NCBI RefSeq assembly: GCF_026283945.1
Contig: NZ_JAPDPC010000001.1
Location: 1,922,001 to 1,986,000 of the forward strand
Direction: 5' to 3'
Source of the DNA: Dyella humicola
Lineage (GTDB): Bacteria > Pseudomonadota > Gammaproteobacteria > Xanthomonadales > Rhodanobacteraceae
DNA length: 64,000 nucleotides
Part shown: positions 17,622 to 30,034 of the stretch, in pieces
How positions within the stretch are numbered: position 1 is the first letter of the stretch
Layout of the letters: each line of letters starts with the position of its first letter
Position numbers and translations under genes: made by a program
The notes under the pieces: generated by a model
The model's input: the letters and a program-made list of their open reading frames with translations, nothing else
What the model was told of the DNA's origin: nothing
The model's database searches: none

Positions 17622-19019
17622 ATGTTGCCCGTCATAGCTCTGGTCGGTCGCCCCAACGTCGGTAAATCGACCCTTTTCAATGCAATGACGCGCAGCCGTG
17701 ACGCCCTGGTAGCAGATATGCCAGGCGTCACCCGCGACCGCCACTACGGTGTGTGCCGTACCGGCACCCGCCCGTTCGTGGTGGTCGATACCGGCGGTCT
17801 TTCCGGTGTGGAAGAGGGCATCGATGCGCTTACCGCGCAGCAAGTGCGCTTCGCCATCGAGGAAGCAAACGTCCTGGTCTTCGTGGTCGATGCGCGCGAT
17901 GGCCTGTTGCCGCAGGACCGCAGCATCCTCGCCGAGCTGCGTCGTAGCGGTAAGCCGATCATCGCCGCGGTCAACAAGACCGATGGTCTCGATCTGCAGA
18001 ACGCCATGGCGGAATTCGCCGTCTTCGGCATTGCCAACACGCTGCCGCTGGCTGCCGCGCATAACCGCGGCACGGAAGACCTGGTCGCCGCCACGGAAAG
18101 GCTGCTGCCCCCCGAGGTCGAGGAAGTTGTCGATCCGGGCGAGGCAGGCAGCATTCGCGTCGCCATCGTTGGTCGCCCCAACGCCGGCAAGTCCACGCTG
18201 ATCAATCGCCTGCTGGGTGAGGATCGTCTGATCGTCTCCAGCGTTGCCGGCACCACGCGTGATCCGATCCGCGTGCCGCTGGAACGTGACGGCAAGCGTT
18301 ACACGCTGATCGACACGGCCGGTGTACGCCGCAAGGCACGCGTCGAAGAGGCCGTGGAGAAATTCAGCGTCATCAAGACCCTGCAATCCATGGCTGCCGC
18401 CCAGGTGGTGGTGGTGATGATCGATGCGCGCGAAAACCTGGCCGACCAGGATCTCACCCTCATCGGCCACGCCATGGACGAGGGCAGGGCGTTGGTGATT
18501 GCCGTCAACAAGTGGGACGGTATGGACGGCTACGCGCGCGAGCAATGTGAACGTGCGCTGGAGCGCCGCCTGCAATTCGTCGACTGGGCCAAGACGGTAT
18601 TCATCTCCGCGCTGCATGGTTCAGGTCTGCGTGAACTGATGCGCGCCGTCGTGCGTGCCCATCATGCCGCGACCAAGGAGCTCACCTCCTCCGAGCTCAC
18701 CAAGACCTTGGAGCTGGCCTACGAGGGTTATCAGCCGCCCTTGGTTCGTGGCCACGCGCCCAAGTTGCGCTTCGCGCATCCGGGTGGCTCCAACCCGCCG
18801 ACCATCGTCATCCACGGCAGCCGTACCAAGCACATCGCTCCGGCGTATCGGCGCTATCTGGAGAACTTCTTCCGCAAGCGCTACAAGCTGGAAGGCACGC
18901 CGGTGCGCATCGCGTTCCGCGATGGCGAGAATCCGTTTGCCGGCAAGAAGAACGTGCTTACGGAAGGCCAGATGCGCAAGCGCCAGCGCATGATTCGCGA
19001 GATGAAGAAGCGCCGCTAA
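17622..19019 (+). CDS. der: Ribosome-biogenesis GTPase Der (EngA)
   Basis: 465 residues with two tandem GTPase domains and a C-terminal KH-like domain. First P-loop GRPNVGKST at residue 8, with DTGG and NKTD; second P-loop GRPNAGKST near 187, with DTAG and NKWD. The KH-like domain (about 360-445) binds the 50S subunit during maturation, and the tail is basic (REMKKRR). It ends the yfgM-bamB-der group. Confidence 0.97.
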   Translation: MLPVIALVGRPNVGKSTLFNAMTRSRDALVADMPGVTRDRHYGVCRTGTRPFVVVDTGGLSGVEEGIDALTAQQVRFAIEEANVLVFVVDARDGLLPQDRSILAELRRSGKPIIAAVNKTDGLDLQNAMAEFAVFGIANTLPLAAAHNRGTEDLVAATERLLPPEVEEVVDPGEAGSIRVAIVGRPNAGKSTLINRLLGEDRLIVSSVAGTTRDPIRVPLERDGKRYTLIDTAGVRRKARVEEAVEKFSVIKTLQSMAAAQVVVVMIDARENLADQDLTLIGHAMDEGRALVIAVNKWDGMDGYAREQCERALERRLQFVDWAKTVFISALHGSGLRELMRAVVRAHHAATKELTSSELTKTLELAYEGYQPPLVRGHAPKLRFAHPGGSNPPTIVIHGSRTKHIAPAYRRYLENFFRKRYKLEGTPVRIAFRDGENPFAGKKNVLTEGQMRKRQRMIREMKKRR

Positions 19020-19083
19020 GCGCTGTGGCATCCAGCCGCGGCCATGATGCGCCGTGGCCCGGCATACGCTTTATGCTAGTCGC

Positions 19084-20253
19084 ATGAGTACTGCCAACGA
19101 TCGCGACACCTGGCTGGCCGATTTACGCCAGCGCATTCCCGAGATTGCTCCGGCCGACGCCTTGGCGCGCCAGGCGCAAGGCGCACTGTTGATCGATGTT
19201 CGGGAAGACGGTGAGCGTGCTTCGGGCACGCCGGTTGGCGCGCTGGGTCTGCCCCGCGGTTTTCTGGAGCTGCGCATCGAGCAGGTCGAGGCGGACCGGG
19301 AGCGCCCGCTTATCGCTTTATGCGGCAGCGGCCAGCGTTCGTTGCTTGCCGCTGAAGCGCTGCTCCGGCTTGGCTATCGCCATGTGGTTTCCGTCGCGGG
19401 TGGCTACAACCGCTGGAAGGCCGAGGGTTTGCCCACCGCTACGGGTGCGCTGGACGCCGATGCCGCGGAACGTTACGCGCGTCAGTTGCGTCTGCCGCAG
19501 GTTGGCGAGGAAGGGCAGGCCAGGCTTTCACGTGCCAGCATCGTGCTGCTGGGCGCGGGTGGTCTGGGTGCGCCAGCGGCGTTGTATCTTGCGGCCGCCG
19601 GTGTGGGGCGGCTTACCCTGATCGACGACGACCGGGTGGAGCGGTCCAATCTACATCGGCAGGTAGTTCATGCAGACGCGCGGGTTGGCATGGCCAAGGC
19701 GGAGTCGGCTCGCATCGCCTTGGCGGCTTTGAACCCGCGTGTGCAGGTGGAGACGCGCGAAGAGCGTCTGCAGGCGGATAGTGTCGAGCGCCTGCTCGGC
19801 GGCCATGATCTGGTGATCGATGGGGCCGACAACTTCCCGACACGCTATTTGATTGCAGCTGCGTCACAACGGCTTCGGATGCCGATGATTTATGGCGCGG
19901 TGGAGCGTTTCACGGGCCAAGTCAGCATGTTCGATCCGAGGCGCCCGGATTCGCCTTGCTATCGCTGCCTCTTCCCGGAGCCGCCGTCGGCGGCCGAGGC
20001 GCCCAATTGCAGCGAGGCTGGCGTGCTGGGCGTATTGCCTGGGATCGTTGGCTTGCTGCAGGCGACAGAGGCCCTGAAGTTGATCCTTGGTCTAGGCGAG
20101 CCCCTGGTGGGACGATTGTTGAGTTTCGATGCACTGTCCATGGGCTTTCGCGAGACGCGATTACCGCGAGATCCGGGCTGTCCAGGTTGTGGCACGGACG
20201 TTACGTTCCAGGGTTATCACGACATCCAGCAGATGTGCTCTGCGGCCGGCTGA
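19084..20253 (+). CDS. moeB: Rhodanese--MoeB/ThiF fusion (adenylyltransferase)
   Basis: 389 residues from the ATG at 19084. An N-terminal rhodanese domain (about 15-118) has the active cysteine in ALCGSGQRS. An E1-like adenylyltransferase domain (about 130-385) has GAGGLGAPAALYLAAAGVG, DDDRVERSNLHRQ, DGADNFPTRYL and two zinc-binding CxxC pairs (CYRC and CPGC). MoeB activates the C terminus of MoaD as an acyl-adenylate for molybdopterin synthesis; ThiF does the same for ThiS. The rhodanese comes first here, opposite to eukaryotic MOCS3. No moa genes are adjacent, so the partner is undecided. Confidence 0.88.
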   Translation: MSTANDRDTWLADLRQRIPEIAPADALARQAQGALLIDVREDGERASGTPVGALGLPRGFLELRIEQVEADRERPLIALCGSGQRSLLAAEALLRLGYRHVVSVAGGYNRWKAEGLPTATGALDADAAERYARQLRLPQVGEEGQARLSRASIVLLGAGGLGAPAALYLAAAGVGRLTLIDDDRVERSNLHRQVVHADARVGMAKAESARIALAALNPRVQVETREERLQADSVERLLGGHDLVIDGADNFPTRYLIAAASQRLRMPMIYGAVERFTGQVSMFDPRRPDSPCYRCLFPEPPSAAEAPNCSEAGVLGVLPGIVGLLQATEALKLILGLGEPLVGRLLSFDALSMGFRETRLPRDPGCPGCGTDVTFQGYHDIQQMCSAAG

Positions 20254-20343
20254 GCCCGCTTATAGCGCGGCAACGGAGCCGTTTTCGCCAGCTTGCCACA
20301 TGCGACCGAAACGCCTGATCACACAGAGATTTTGAACAATTTC

Positions 20344-21465
20344 TTAGGAAAGATCGGCGGCGATAAGCGAGTACATGGCTGCATCCTGTGGCTGCCCGTG
20401 CAACGTCAGCCGCTGGCGGGCGATACCCTCGAAGCGGGCGCCTGCCTTCTCGGCCACCCGGCAGCTTGGTCTGTTATCCGCCACCGCCACGATTTCCAAT
20501 CGTCGCAACTCCGATGACTTCAGGGCATGTCGCGCCAGCATGCGCACGGCCAGAGGTGCCAGGCCCTGGCCCTGGCGGGATTGGCGCACCCAATAGCCCA
20601 GGTTCGCCATACAGTAATCAGTCTGCCAATGGTTGAGGGTGACGCTGCCGATCAGTTCGCCGCTGTGACGGTCGAGCATGGCCAGTGCACATTCATCGCC
20701 CACGCCACGCCAGGCGAGGCGACTCCTGGCAATCCAGCGCCGGCCGTCTTCGCGTGTATAGGCCGACGTGCACCAGTCCTGCCAGCGTCCGATGCTGTCC
20801 ATGGATTCGTGCAATGACGTGATGAGTCCGTCGAGGTCGGCCTGGCGAAACGGGCGAAGTTGCAACGGGCCGTCCTCCAGCGTTGGCCCGTCCAATTCGG
20901 TGGCATCGTCGGGCGGCAGTAGCGAGTACACCGCCGCGGCGATGGCTTGCCCCTGGTGGCATAGGCGATTAGGGCAGATGCCATCGAGATGCGCGCCGGC
21001 GCGCTCGGCCACGCGCCGACTGGCCCGGTTGTCGGCGGCGGCAACGATTTCGATGCGTATCAGTCCCAGCCTTTCGAAGGCGAGCGTGGCCACAGCCTGC
21101 ACAGCGGCCGGTGCGATGCCCTTGCCTTGTTCTTGCTGGCGGACCCAATAGCCAAGATTGGCGCTGGCGTGCTCGCGGTCCAGCCGGTTGAGCGCGATGC
21201 CGCCGAGCAGGCGGCCCTCGCTATTAAAGATGCCAAAAGCATAGGGTTCGCCGCGTGCCCAGCCGGACTGGCAATGTTCGATCCAGGCAACGCCGTCCTC
21301 CCATGCATAGCCCGCGTGGCACCAGGCCAGCCACTGACCGACCGACGCGATCGATTCCTGGGCGGCCTCATACAGTGCCTCGGCATCGCCCGGTCGCCAG
21401 GGGCGCAGGCGAAGCGTGGCGGCGGCAAGTTCCAGCGAAGCGGGCAAGCGTTTGATGGTGGCCAT
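20344..21465 (-). CDS. Tandem GNAT-family N-acetyltransferase (two fused domains)
   Basis: 373 residues from the ATG at 21465. Two RimJ/RimL-like acetyltransferase domains lie in tandem (about 15-185 and 195-370). Each carries the acetyl-CoA region: LGYWVRQQEQGKGIAPAAV in the first and LGYWVRQSRQGQGLAPLAV in the second, each followed by (R/L)(I/L)EIVA(A/V)ADNR(A/P)S. RimL-type enzymes acetylate N-terminal amines of ribosomal proteins or small substrates. The duplication probably arose by internal tandem duplication; whether both halves are active is unknown. It is divergent from folD. Confidence 0.85.
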   Translation of the reverse strand: MATIKRLPASLELAAATLRLRPWRPGDAEALYEAAQESIASVGQWLAWCHAGYAWEDGVAWIEHCQSGWARGEPYAFGIFNSEGRLLGGIALNRLDREHASANLGYWVRQQEQGKGIAPAAVQAVATLAFERLGLIRIEIVAAADNRASRRVAERAGAHLDGICPNRLCHQGQAIAAAVYSLLPPDDATELDGPTLEDGPLQLRPFRQADLDGLITSLHESMDSIGRWQDWCTSAYTREDGRRWIARSRLAWRGVGDECALAMLDRHSGELIGSVTLNHWQTDYCMANLGYWVRQSRQGQGLAPLAVRMLARHALKSSELRRLEIVAVADNRPSCRVAEKAGARFEGIARQRLTLHGQPQDAAMYSLIAADLS

Positions 21466-21530
21466 CCGATCTGGTTTGTGTGCGTGCGGTGGAGCCGGGA
21501 TAATACGTCTCTTTGCAGGCAGCCCCGACC

Positions 21531-22400
21531 ATGACCGCACGCATCCTCGACGGTAAACGCATCGCGCAGGAACTGTTGGATCGCATCGGTCAGCGGGTGG
21601 CCGAACGCAAGGCGCAGGGGCTGGCTGAGCCGGGCCTGGCCGTGGTGCTGGTGGGCAATGATCCCGCGTCGGCCGTCTATGTGCGCAAGAAGCGCGAAGC
21701 CTGCCAGCAGGTGGGTTTCCGTTCCTTCGAGCACGACTTCCCTTCCACGGTGACGCAGGATGAGCTGTTCGCACTGATCGATCAGCTCAATGCCGACCCC
21801 TCGGTGCACGGCATCCTGGTGCAGTCGCCGCTGCCCGAGCATATCGATGAGGATGCGCTGGTGGATCGCATCGATCCGGGCAAGGATGTCGATGGTTTTC
21901 AGGCGGTGAATATCGGTCGCCTGGCCTTGCGCCGCTTTGGCCTGCGCCCGTGCACGCCGCGTGGCGTGATGACCTTGCTTGGGCATACGGATCGCCCGGT
22001 GCGTGGACAGCATGCCGTCGTGGTGGGTGTCTCCAACCACGTCGGTCGACCGCTGGTGCTGGAACTGCTGATCGCCGGTTGCACCACGACCTGTTGCCAC
22101 CGCTTTACGCGTGACCTGGAAAGCCATGTGCGCCTGGCCGACATCGTGATCGTGGCGGTGGGCAAGCCGGGCCTGGTCAAGGGCGAATGGATCAAGCCCG
22201 GCGCCGTGGTGATCGACGTCGGCGTCAATCGACTCGATGATGGCCGTCTGGTCGGCGACGTGGAATTCAAGCCGGCCGCCCAGCGCGCCAGCTGGATTAC
22301 CCCGGTGCCGGGCGGCGTGGGCCCGATGACGGTGGCCACCTTGCTGGAAAACACCTTGGACGCGGCAGAGGCTCGCGCGCTCTTGCATCACGGCGGCTGA
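21531..22400 (+). CDS. folD: Bifunctional methylene-THF dehydrogenase/cyclohydrolase
   Basis: 289 residues from the ATG at 21531 (MTARILDGK). It interconverts 5,10-methylene-, methenyl- and 10-formyl-tetrahydrofolate, supplying formyl groups for purine and initiator tRNA synthesis. The catalytic lysine is in YVRKKREAC near residue 54; the ILVQSPLP and DKDVDG-like (GKDVDGF) motifs, the Rossmann segment [12 protein letters not shown] and the C-terminal [13 protein letters not shown] are all present. It lies upstream of the purine genes guaB and guaA on the same strand. Confidence 0.96.
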   Translation: MTARILDGKRIAQELLDRIGQRVAERKAQGLAEPGLAVVLVGNDPASAVYVRKKREACQQVGFRSFEHDFPSTVTQDELFALIDQLNADPSVHGILVQSPLPEHIDEDALVDRIDPGKDVDGFQAVNIGRLALRRFGLRPCTPRGVMTLLGHTDRPVRGQHAVVVGVSNHVGRPLVLELLIAGCTTTCCHRFTRDLESHVRLADIVIVAVGKPGLVKGEWIKPGAVVIDVGVNRLDDGRLVGDVEFKPAAQRASWITPVPGGVGPMTVATLLENTLDAAEARALLHHGG

Positions 22401-22457
22401 TACGGCGTTGCCGCAGCGATCGTCGCGCTGTCGGCAACAAACTGTTCATGCAGCGTG

Positions 22458-23970
<1,513 letters not shown>

Positions 23971-23978
23971 ACGGATAC

Positions 23979-24008
23979 GCGCCGGCCTTATGGCCGGCGC
24001 ATCGTTTT
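23979..24008 (+). terminator. Hairpin between guaB and guaA
   Basis: A 9-bp perfect stem GCGCCGGCC/GGCCGGCGC with a TTAT loop is followed by ATCGTTTTAA. It begins nine bases after the guaB stop. It could terminate or attenuate transcription into guaA, whose start is 100 bp further on. Confidence 0.7.
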
Positions 24009-24109
24009 AACGGAAGGCTACGTGCAGGGCGTGATGCCCGATGTGGTCTTCGCATTCCAAAGATTCAGACGCGGCGCGATACCCGCTCGCCGCGCATCGG
24101 AGCCGGACC

Positions 24110-25690
24110 GTGACCGACATCCATAGCGACAAAATCCTCATCCTCGATTTCGGCGCGCAGTACACCCAGCTGATCGCCCGCCGCGTGCGCGAGATCGGCG
24201 TGTATTGCGAGATCTGGGCGTGGGACCACGACCCGGCCGAGATCGCCGCGTTTGGCGCCAAGGGCATCATTCTCTCGGGCGGCCCGGAATCGACGACATT
24301 GCCGGGTGCACCGACGGCGCCGCAGCAGGTGTTTGATGCGGGCCTGCCCATCCTCGGCATCTGCTACGGCATGCAGACCCTGGCCGCGCAGCTGGGCGGT
24401 GCCACCGAGGCGGCGGACGCCCGCGAGTTCGGCCACGCCGAAGTCGACATCGTCACCAAGAGCCGTCTGTTTGATGGCCTGAGCGATCACGACAACGGGC
24501 ATCGGCTCGATGTGTGGATGAGCCATGGCGACCATGTCGCCAAGGCGCCGCCGGGCTTCGTCATCACCGGTATGACCGACCGTATTCCGGTCGCCGTGAT
24601 GGAGAACGAGGACAAGCGCTGGTACGGCGTGCAGTTCCATCCGGAAGTGACGCATACCAAACAGGGCAATGCGCTGCTCAAGCGTTTCGTCACGGAAATA
24701 TGCGGTTGCCAGACTTTGTGGACGGCAGCGCACATCATCGAGGACCAGATCGAGCGCGTGCGCGCGCAGGTGGGTGACGATCATGTGCTGCTGGGCTTGT
24801 CCGGCGGCGTGGACTCCTCCGTGGTCGCGGCGCTGTTGCACCGGGCCATCGGCAAGCAGCTCACCTGCGTGTTCGTCGATACCGGCCTGCTGCGCTGGAA
24901 GGAAGGCGACCAGGTGATGGCCACCATGGCCGAGCACATGGGCGTCAAGGTGATTCGCGTCGACGCCGCTGAGCGCTACTTCAAGGCGCTGGAAGGCGTG
25001 GCCGACCCGGAAGCCAAACGCAAGATCATCGGTCGCCTGTTCATCGAGATCTTCGACGAGGAATCGGCCAAGGTCACGGCGTCGGGCGACGGCCATGTGA
25101 AGTGGCTGGCGCAGGGCACCATCTACCCTGATGTGATCGAGTCGGCCGGCAGCAAGACCGGCAAGGCCCATGTCATCAAGAGCCACCACAACGTGGGTGG
25201 CTTGCCTGAGCACATGAAGCTCAAGCTGATCGAGCCATTGCGTGAGCTGTTCAAGGACGAAGTGCGCCGTATCGGCGTGGAGCTGGGTCTGCCGCGCGAG
25301 ATGGTCTATCGCCATCCGTTCCCCGGTCCCGGCCTCGGTGTGCGCATCCTTGGTGAGGTGAAGCGGGAGTACGCCGAGCTGCTGGCCCGCGCCGACGCCA
25401 TCTTTATCGAAGAGCTGCGTGCCTGGGATCTGTACGACAAGACCAGCCAGGCGTTCGCGGTGTTCCTGCCGGTGAAGTCGGTGGGCGTGGTCGGCGACGC
25501 TCGTGCCTACGAATGGGTGATCGCGCTGCGCGCGGTGGAGACGATCGACTTCATGACCGCGCATTGGGCGCACTTGCCATACGACTTTCTTGGCAAGGTT
25601 TCGAATCGCATTATCAATGAGTTGCGCGGTGTTTCTCGTGTCGTTTATGACATCAGTGGCAAGCCACCTGCAACCATCGAGTGGGAATAA
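24110..25690 (+). CDS. guaA: GMP synthase (glutamine-hydrolysing)
   Basis: 526 residues from a GTG at 24110, which gives the canonical GuaA length; an upstream in-frame start at 24041 adds atypical residues. It aminates XMP to GMP using glutamine and ATP. The class I glutamine amidotransferase domain (about 1-200) has the nucleophile in GICYGMQ, and FHPEV supplies His and Glu. The ATP pyrophosphatase domain has the SGGVDSSV P-loop near residue 232, and the C-terminal dimerisation domain ends KPPATIEWE. Confidence 0.97.
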   Translation: MTDIHSDKILILDFGAQYTQLIARRVREIGVYCEIWAWDHDPAEIAAFGAKGIILSGGPESTTLPGAPTAPQQVFDAGLPILGICYGMQTLAAQLGGATEAADAREFGHAEVDIVTKSRLFDGLSDHDNGHRLDVWMSHGDHVAKAPPGFVITGMTDRIPVAVMENEDKRWYGVQFHPEVTHTKQGNALLKRFVTEICGCQTLWTAAHIIEDQIERVRAQVGDDHVLLGLSGGVDSSVVAALLHRAIGKQLTCVFVDTGLLRWKEGDQVMATMAEHMGVKVIRVDAAERYFKALEGVADPEAKRKIIGRLFIEIFDEESAKVTASGDGHVKWLAQGTIYPDVIESAGSKTGKAHVIKSHHNVGGLPEHMKLKLIEPLRELFKDEVRRIGVELGLPREMVYRHPFPGPGLGVRILGEVKREYAELLARADAIFIEELRAWDLYDKTSQAFAVFLPVKSVGVVGDARAYEWVIALRAVETIDFMTAHWAHLPYDFLGKVSNRIINELRGVSRVVYDISGKPPATIEWE

Positions 25691-25725
25691 GGTTTCGTCA
25701 GCGCTTCACGCTCGAGGTTCTCAAG

Positions 25726-25759
25726 AAAGTCATATATCTATTTGATATTTCGTGACTTT
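25726..25759. repeat. AT-rich inverted repeat between convergent guaA and SDR genes
   Basis: AAAGTCA (25726-25732) and TGACTTT (25753-25759) are perfect complements, and ATATC/GATAT pairs inside around a TATTT loop. It is strikingly AT-rich against the surroundings and lies 35 bp after guaA and 12 bp before the end of the opposite gene. It probably acts as a two-way terminator. Confidence 0.6.
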
Positions 25760-25771
25760 ATTGGAGTTTCT

Positions 25772-26479
25772 CTACCAGGCTACGATGCGGCCTTGGTAAT
25801 CCAGGTACTGCAGGCCGGGCACGCCGGCCTGCGCGCTGACCGTGTCGACCACGCGGGGAATGCTCTCCTCGATCGATAGTTCGGCCTCAGGTCCACCCAT
25901 ATCCGTGCGCACCCAGCCGGGAGCGATGAGCAAAAAGCTGCGCGGGTCACCGGCGTGACGGGCAGCGAAGCTGCGCATCAGCGTGTTGAGGGCCGCCTTG
26001 CTGGCCCGATAGGCCTCCCAGCCACCATCGACGTTGTCGGACACGCTGCCGAGGTCCGAGGACATCGCGACGATCGTGCCGCTCGGTGGCACCAGGGCGT
26101 GCAGGGCTTCGATCACACGCATCGGGCTTAGCGCGTTCGTCACCATCACGGTGACGAAATCCTCGGTGCTCACCTTGCCGATCGCAACGTCCGGATCGAT
26201 GGCGACGCCGGCATTGACGAACAGCAGGTCAAGATGGCGCTGGTCGAGTCGTTGGCGCAGGTTGGCGACGTCGTCGCGCGCATTGATGTCAATCATCTCG
26301 ATCTGCAAGCGCCCTTCGGATGCCGCAGCGAGATCGTGCAAGAGCGTGTGTCGTGACCCTCGCACCGTGGCGATCACGCGCCAGTCGCGTTTCAGGTATT
26401 CGTTCGCCAGGGCGAGACCCAGCCCGCGCGAGGCTCCGACGATGAGGGCGGTGCGGTTTTCCGGCAGGGGCATGGGCAT
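25772..26479 (-). CDS. Short-chain dehydrogenase (C-factor/sniffer-like)
   Basis: 235 residues from the ATG at 26479; a GTG at 26518 is an alternative. SDR layout: VGASRGLG near residue 12, VNAG near 88, the catalytic Ser in AMSSDLGS and YRASK for Tyr/Lys. The DNVDGGWEAYRASKAALN stretch resembles C-factor-type SDRs. Substrate unknown. It is followed upstream, on the same strand, by the NmrA-like gene (69-bp gap), so both may be controlled by the divergent LysR regulator. Confidence 0.87.
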   Translation of the reverse strand: MPMPLPENRTALIVGASRGLGLALANEYLKRDWRVIATVRGSRHTLLHDLAAASEGRLQIEMIDINARDDVANLRQRLDQRHLDLLFVNAGVAIDPDVAIGKVSTEDFVTVMVTNALSPMRVIEALHALVPPSGTIVAMSSDLGSVSDNVDGGWEAYRASKAALNTLMRSFAARHAGDPRSFLLIAPGWVRTDMGGPEAELSIEESIPRVVDTVSAQAGVPGLQYLDYQGRIVAW

Positions 26480-26548
26480 TTCCACTATCGACAAGGACGG
26501 GGGGCGGGGCGCAGGCACCGCGGTTACGGTGTCGGCAACGGGGCTTGC

Positions 26549-27412
26549 TCAGCGGCTGCGTTCGACCAGCTCGCGCAATACGCTGTCCAGCGTGACGGTT
26601 CCTTTGCGCAACGTGTCCGGGCCGTGCTCGAAGTCGATCCAGCCTTCGTTGAATCCGTCCAGCATACGCATGCGCGGCTCCGGATGCTGCATGCCCTGAG
26701 TGCGGAAAAGTGCCTCCCAGGTGTCGCGCGGTACGGGCTCCATGCGAACGGGGTGGCCAAGCACTGTAGCGAGTCCGGCGGCAATATCGTTGGCCGAGTA
26801 GCGCCGCGGGCCTTCGAGCTCAACGACGCGGGAGCCGGTCCACTGCTCCAGCAGCACGTCCGCCACGGTACGCCCGATATCGGCCGTGGCGACCATCGGA
26901 ATCGGATGGTCCAACGGCTGCAGGAAACTGGGCGCCATACCGTTTCGGGCCGTTGCTACATCCCAGGCCGCGTTTTCCATAAACCAGGCGGGGCGAACGA
27001 AAGCCATTGGCACGGGCAGGGTGCCCAAGGCCTGCTCGATCATCCTTGCGTTGTTGAGCAGGGAGAATTCCTCGACATGCGCACCGACGCTCGAGAGGAA
27101 CACCACCTTGCCGGGGCGAGCCGCTTCGATGGCGGTGCAAATGCTGTCGATGATCTGGTGGATTCGCGGAAATCCGGGTGCCGGATCGTAGTCAGGCGGA
27201 ATCATCAGGAAAGCGCCGTCCACACCATGGAGCGCGCTGGTCAGGCGCTCGACGTCATCGATCGGCGCCAGCGCAGTCTCACAGCCTCGACTAATCCAGG
27301 GCTCTGCCTTGGCGGCATCGCGAACGACAGCACGCACGTGTTGGCCGGCGCTGAGCAGTCGGTGTGCAACGTGACCGCCGACCTGACCGGTGACTCCCAT
27401 GATGGCAAACAT
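26549..27412 (-). CDS. NmrA-like NAD(P)-binding protein
   Basis: 287 residues from the ATG at 27412. N-terminal nucleotide loop GVTGQVGGHVA near residue 6, then a Rossmann fold without the SDR Tyr-Lys pair, as in NmrA/HSCARG and quinone-oxidoreductase (QorB)-type proteins. Motifs include VVFLSSVGAHVEEF and VRPAWFMENAAW. Such proteins sense or reduce quinones or redox state. It is transcribed divergently from a LysR regulator across an 112-bp gap that contains a perfect palindrome, so it is the likely target. Confidence 0.85.
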   Translation of the reverse strand: MFAIMGVTGQVGGHVAHRLLSAGQHVRAVVRDAAKAEPWISRGCETALAPIDDVERLTSALHGVDGAFLMIPPDYDPAPGFPRIHQIIDSICTAIEAARPGKVVFLSSVGAHVEEFSLLNNARMIEQALGTLPVPMAFVRPAWFMENAAWDVATARNGMAPSFLQPLDHPIPMVATADIGRTVADVLLEQWTGSRVVELEGPRRYSANDIAAGLATVLGHPVRMEPVPRDTWEALFRTQGMQHPEPRMRMLDGFNEGWIDFEHGPDTLRKGTVTLDSVLRELVERSR

Positions 27413-27490
27413 TTCGGTGACTCCTTGAGGCGATGTACTCGCGATGGGCCGCATTCTCCGCCTCGTGTAATAGTTTCGCGATAACATCAA

Positions 27491-27509
27491 TGTCATTTGA
27501 TAAATGACA
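27491..27509. promoter_or_regulatory. Perfect 19-bp palindrome in the LysR/NmrA divergent gap
   Basis: TGTCATTTGATAAATGACA consists of 8-bp arms with a GAT centre. It lies 16 bp before the lysR start at 27525 and 79 bp before the divergent nmrA-like start. It is AT-rich in a GC-rich setting. The likely role is an operator for the LysR protein, controlling both itself and the nmrA-sdr genes. Confidence 0.75.
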
Positions 27510-27524
27510 AAAAGGCACGAATGC

Positions 27525-28436
27525 ATGGCCTTCGACGAACGCATGTTGAACGGCATGAGCGTCTTCGCGGCGGTCGTCGACAGCGGCAGTTTCGCCGCTG
27601 CGGGCGACGTTCTGGACATGTCGCCACCCGGTGTCAGCCGTGCGATAGCCCGGCTGGAGGCAAGGCTCGGCATTCGCCTGTTCAATCGCACCACGCGTTC
27701 GGTGGCACTCACCGACGAGGGCCGTCGTTTCCATGCCCAGGTGCTGCCTCTGCTGGCCGGGCTGGAGGAGGCTGCGGCCAGCGCCGCCCAAGGCGCCACG
27801 GCAGTGCGCGGCCGGCTTCGCGTCCACATGGACCCGCTCTTTTCGCGGCTGATGCTCGGTCCTCGGCTGGGCGAGTTCATGGATGCGCATCCGGACTTGG
27901 AGCTCGAGCTGGTGACCCGCGACCAGCTGGGTGACCTGGTCGCCGAGGGTTTTGACCTGGCCATACGCTTCGGCGAGCCTCCTATATCGGGCTTGGTCGC
28001 GCGCAAGCTGCTGGACACGCGCATCCTGACTGTGGCGGCGCCGTCCTATCTTCGGCGCCACGGACGCCCCGGTATGCCGCAAAGTCTGGAGGGCGGCGCG
28101 CATGTCTGCATCGAATTTCGCGATTCGGCCACCGGGCGAACCTTTCCTTGGGAATTCCACCGCAAGCGTCGGACGCTGGTGGTGAGGACGGCGGGCCGGC
28201 TGATCGTCAACGATGGCGGTACCCTGCACAGCGCCTGCCTGGCTGGCTACGGCGTCGCCCAGGTCATGGCCTTGGGAACCGAGCGATGGCTCGCCGATGG
28301 GCAGCTTATCGAACTCTTTCCCGATTGGCCGGACGAGCGCTTCCCTCTTTACGCGCTGTATCCGTCGCGCCATCACCCGTCGGCCAAGGTGCGGGCCTTC
28401 CTCGATTTTGTGGTCTCGATGACGAGGGCCGGCTAA
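27525..28436 (+). CDS. LysR-family transcriptional regulator
   Basis: 303 residues from the ATG at 27525. An upstream in-frame ATG at 27504 lies inside the palindromic operator, and AAAGG precedes the later start. Winged HTH (about 5-65): FAAVVDSGSFAAAGDVL, PPGVSRAIARLEARLGIRLFNRTTRSVALTDEG. The C-terminal periplasmic-binding-like effector domain covers about 90-300. The CrgA-like sub-type often controls adjacent NmrA or SDR oxidoreductases, as the divergent arrangement suggests. Inducer unknown. Confidence 0.92.
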   Translation: MAFDERMLNGMSVFAAVVDSGSFAAAGDVLDMSPPGVSRAIARLEARLGIRLFNRTTRSVALTDEGRRFHAQVLPLLAGLEEAAASAAQGATAVRGRLRVHMDPLFSRLMLGPRLGEFMDAHPDLELELVTRDQLGDLVAEGFDLAIRFGEPPISGLVARKLLDTRILTVAAPSYLRRHGRPGMPQSLEGGAHVCIEFRDSATGRTFPWEFHRKRRTLVVRTAGRLIVNDGGTLHSACLAGYGVAQVMALGTERWLADGQLIELFPDWPDERFPLYALYPSRHHPSAKVRAFLDFVVSMTRAG

Positions 28437-28440
28437 GCGT

Positions 28441-29960
<1,520 letters not shown>

Positions 29961-30034
29961 GAGGCACCCCCACCGACCAGTCCGTCTACTTTGCATCAAA
30001 TTGTCACAATGCGCGAGCGGCCAAAGCAAGCTGC

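Noticed and set aside
24065-25573. 502-residue open frame antisense to guaA
   Set aside because: Shadow of guaA; the same biased composition.
26549-28024. NmrA-like frame extended upstream to 28024
   Set aside because: The extension runs antisense through lysR; the nucleotide loop and real N terminus start at 27412.
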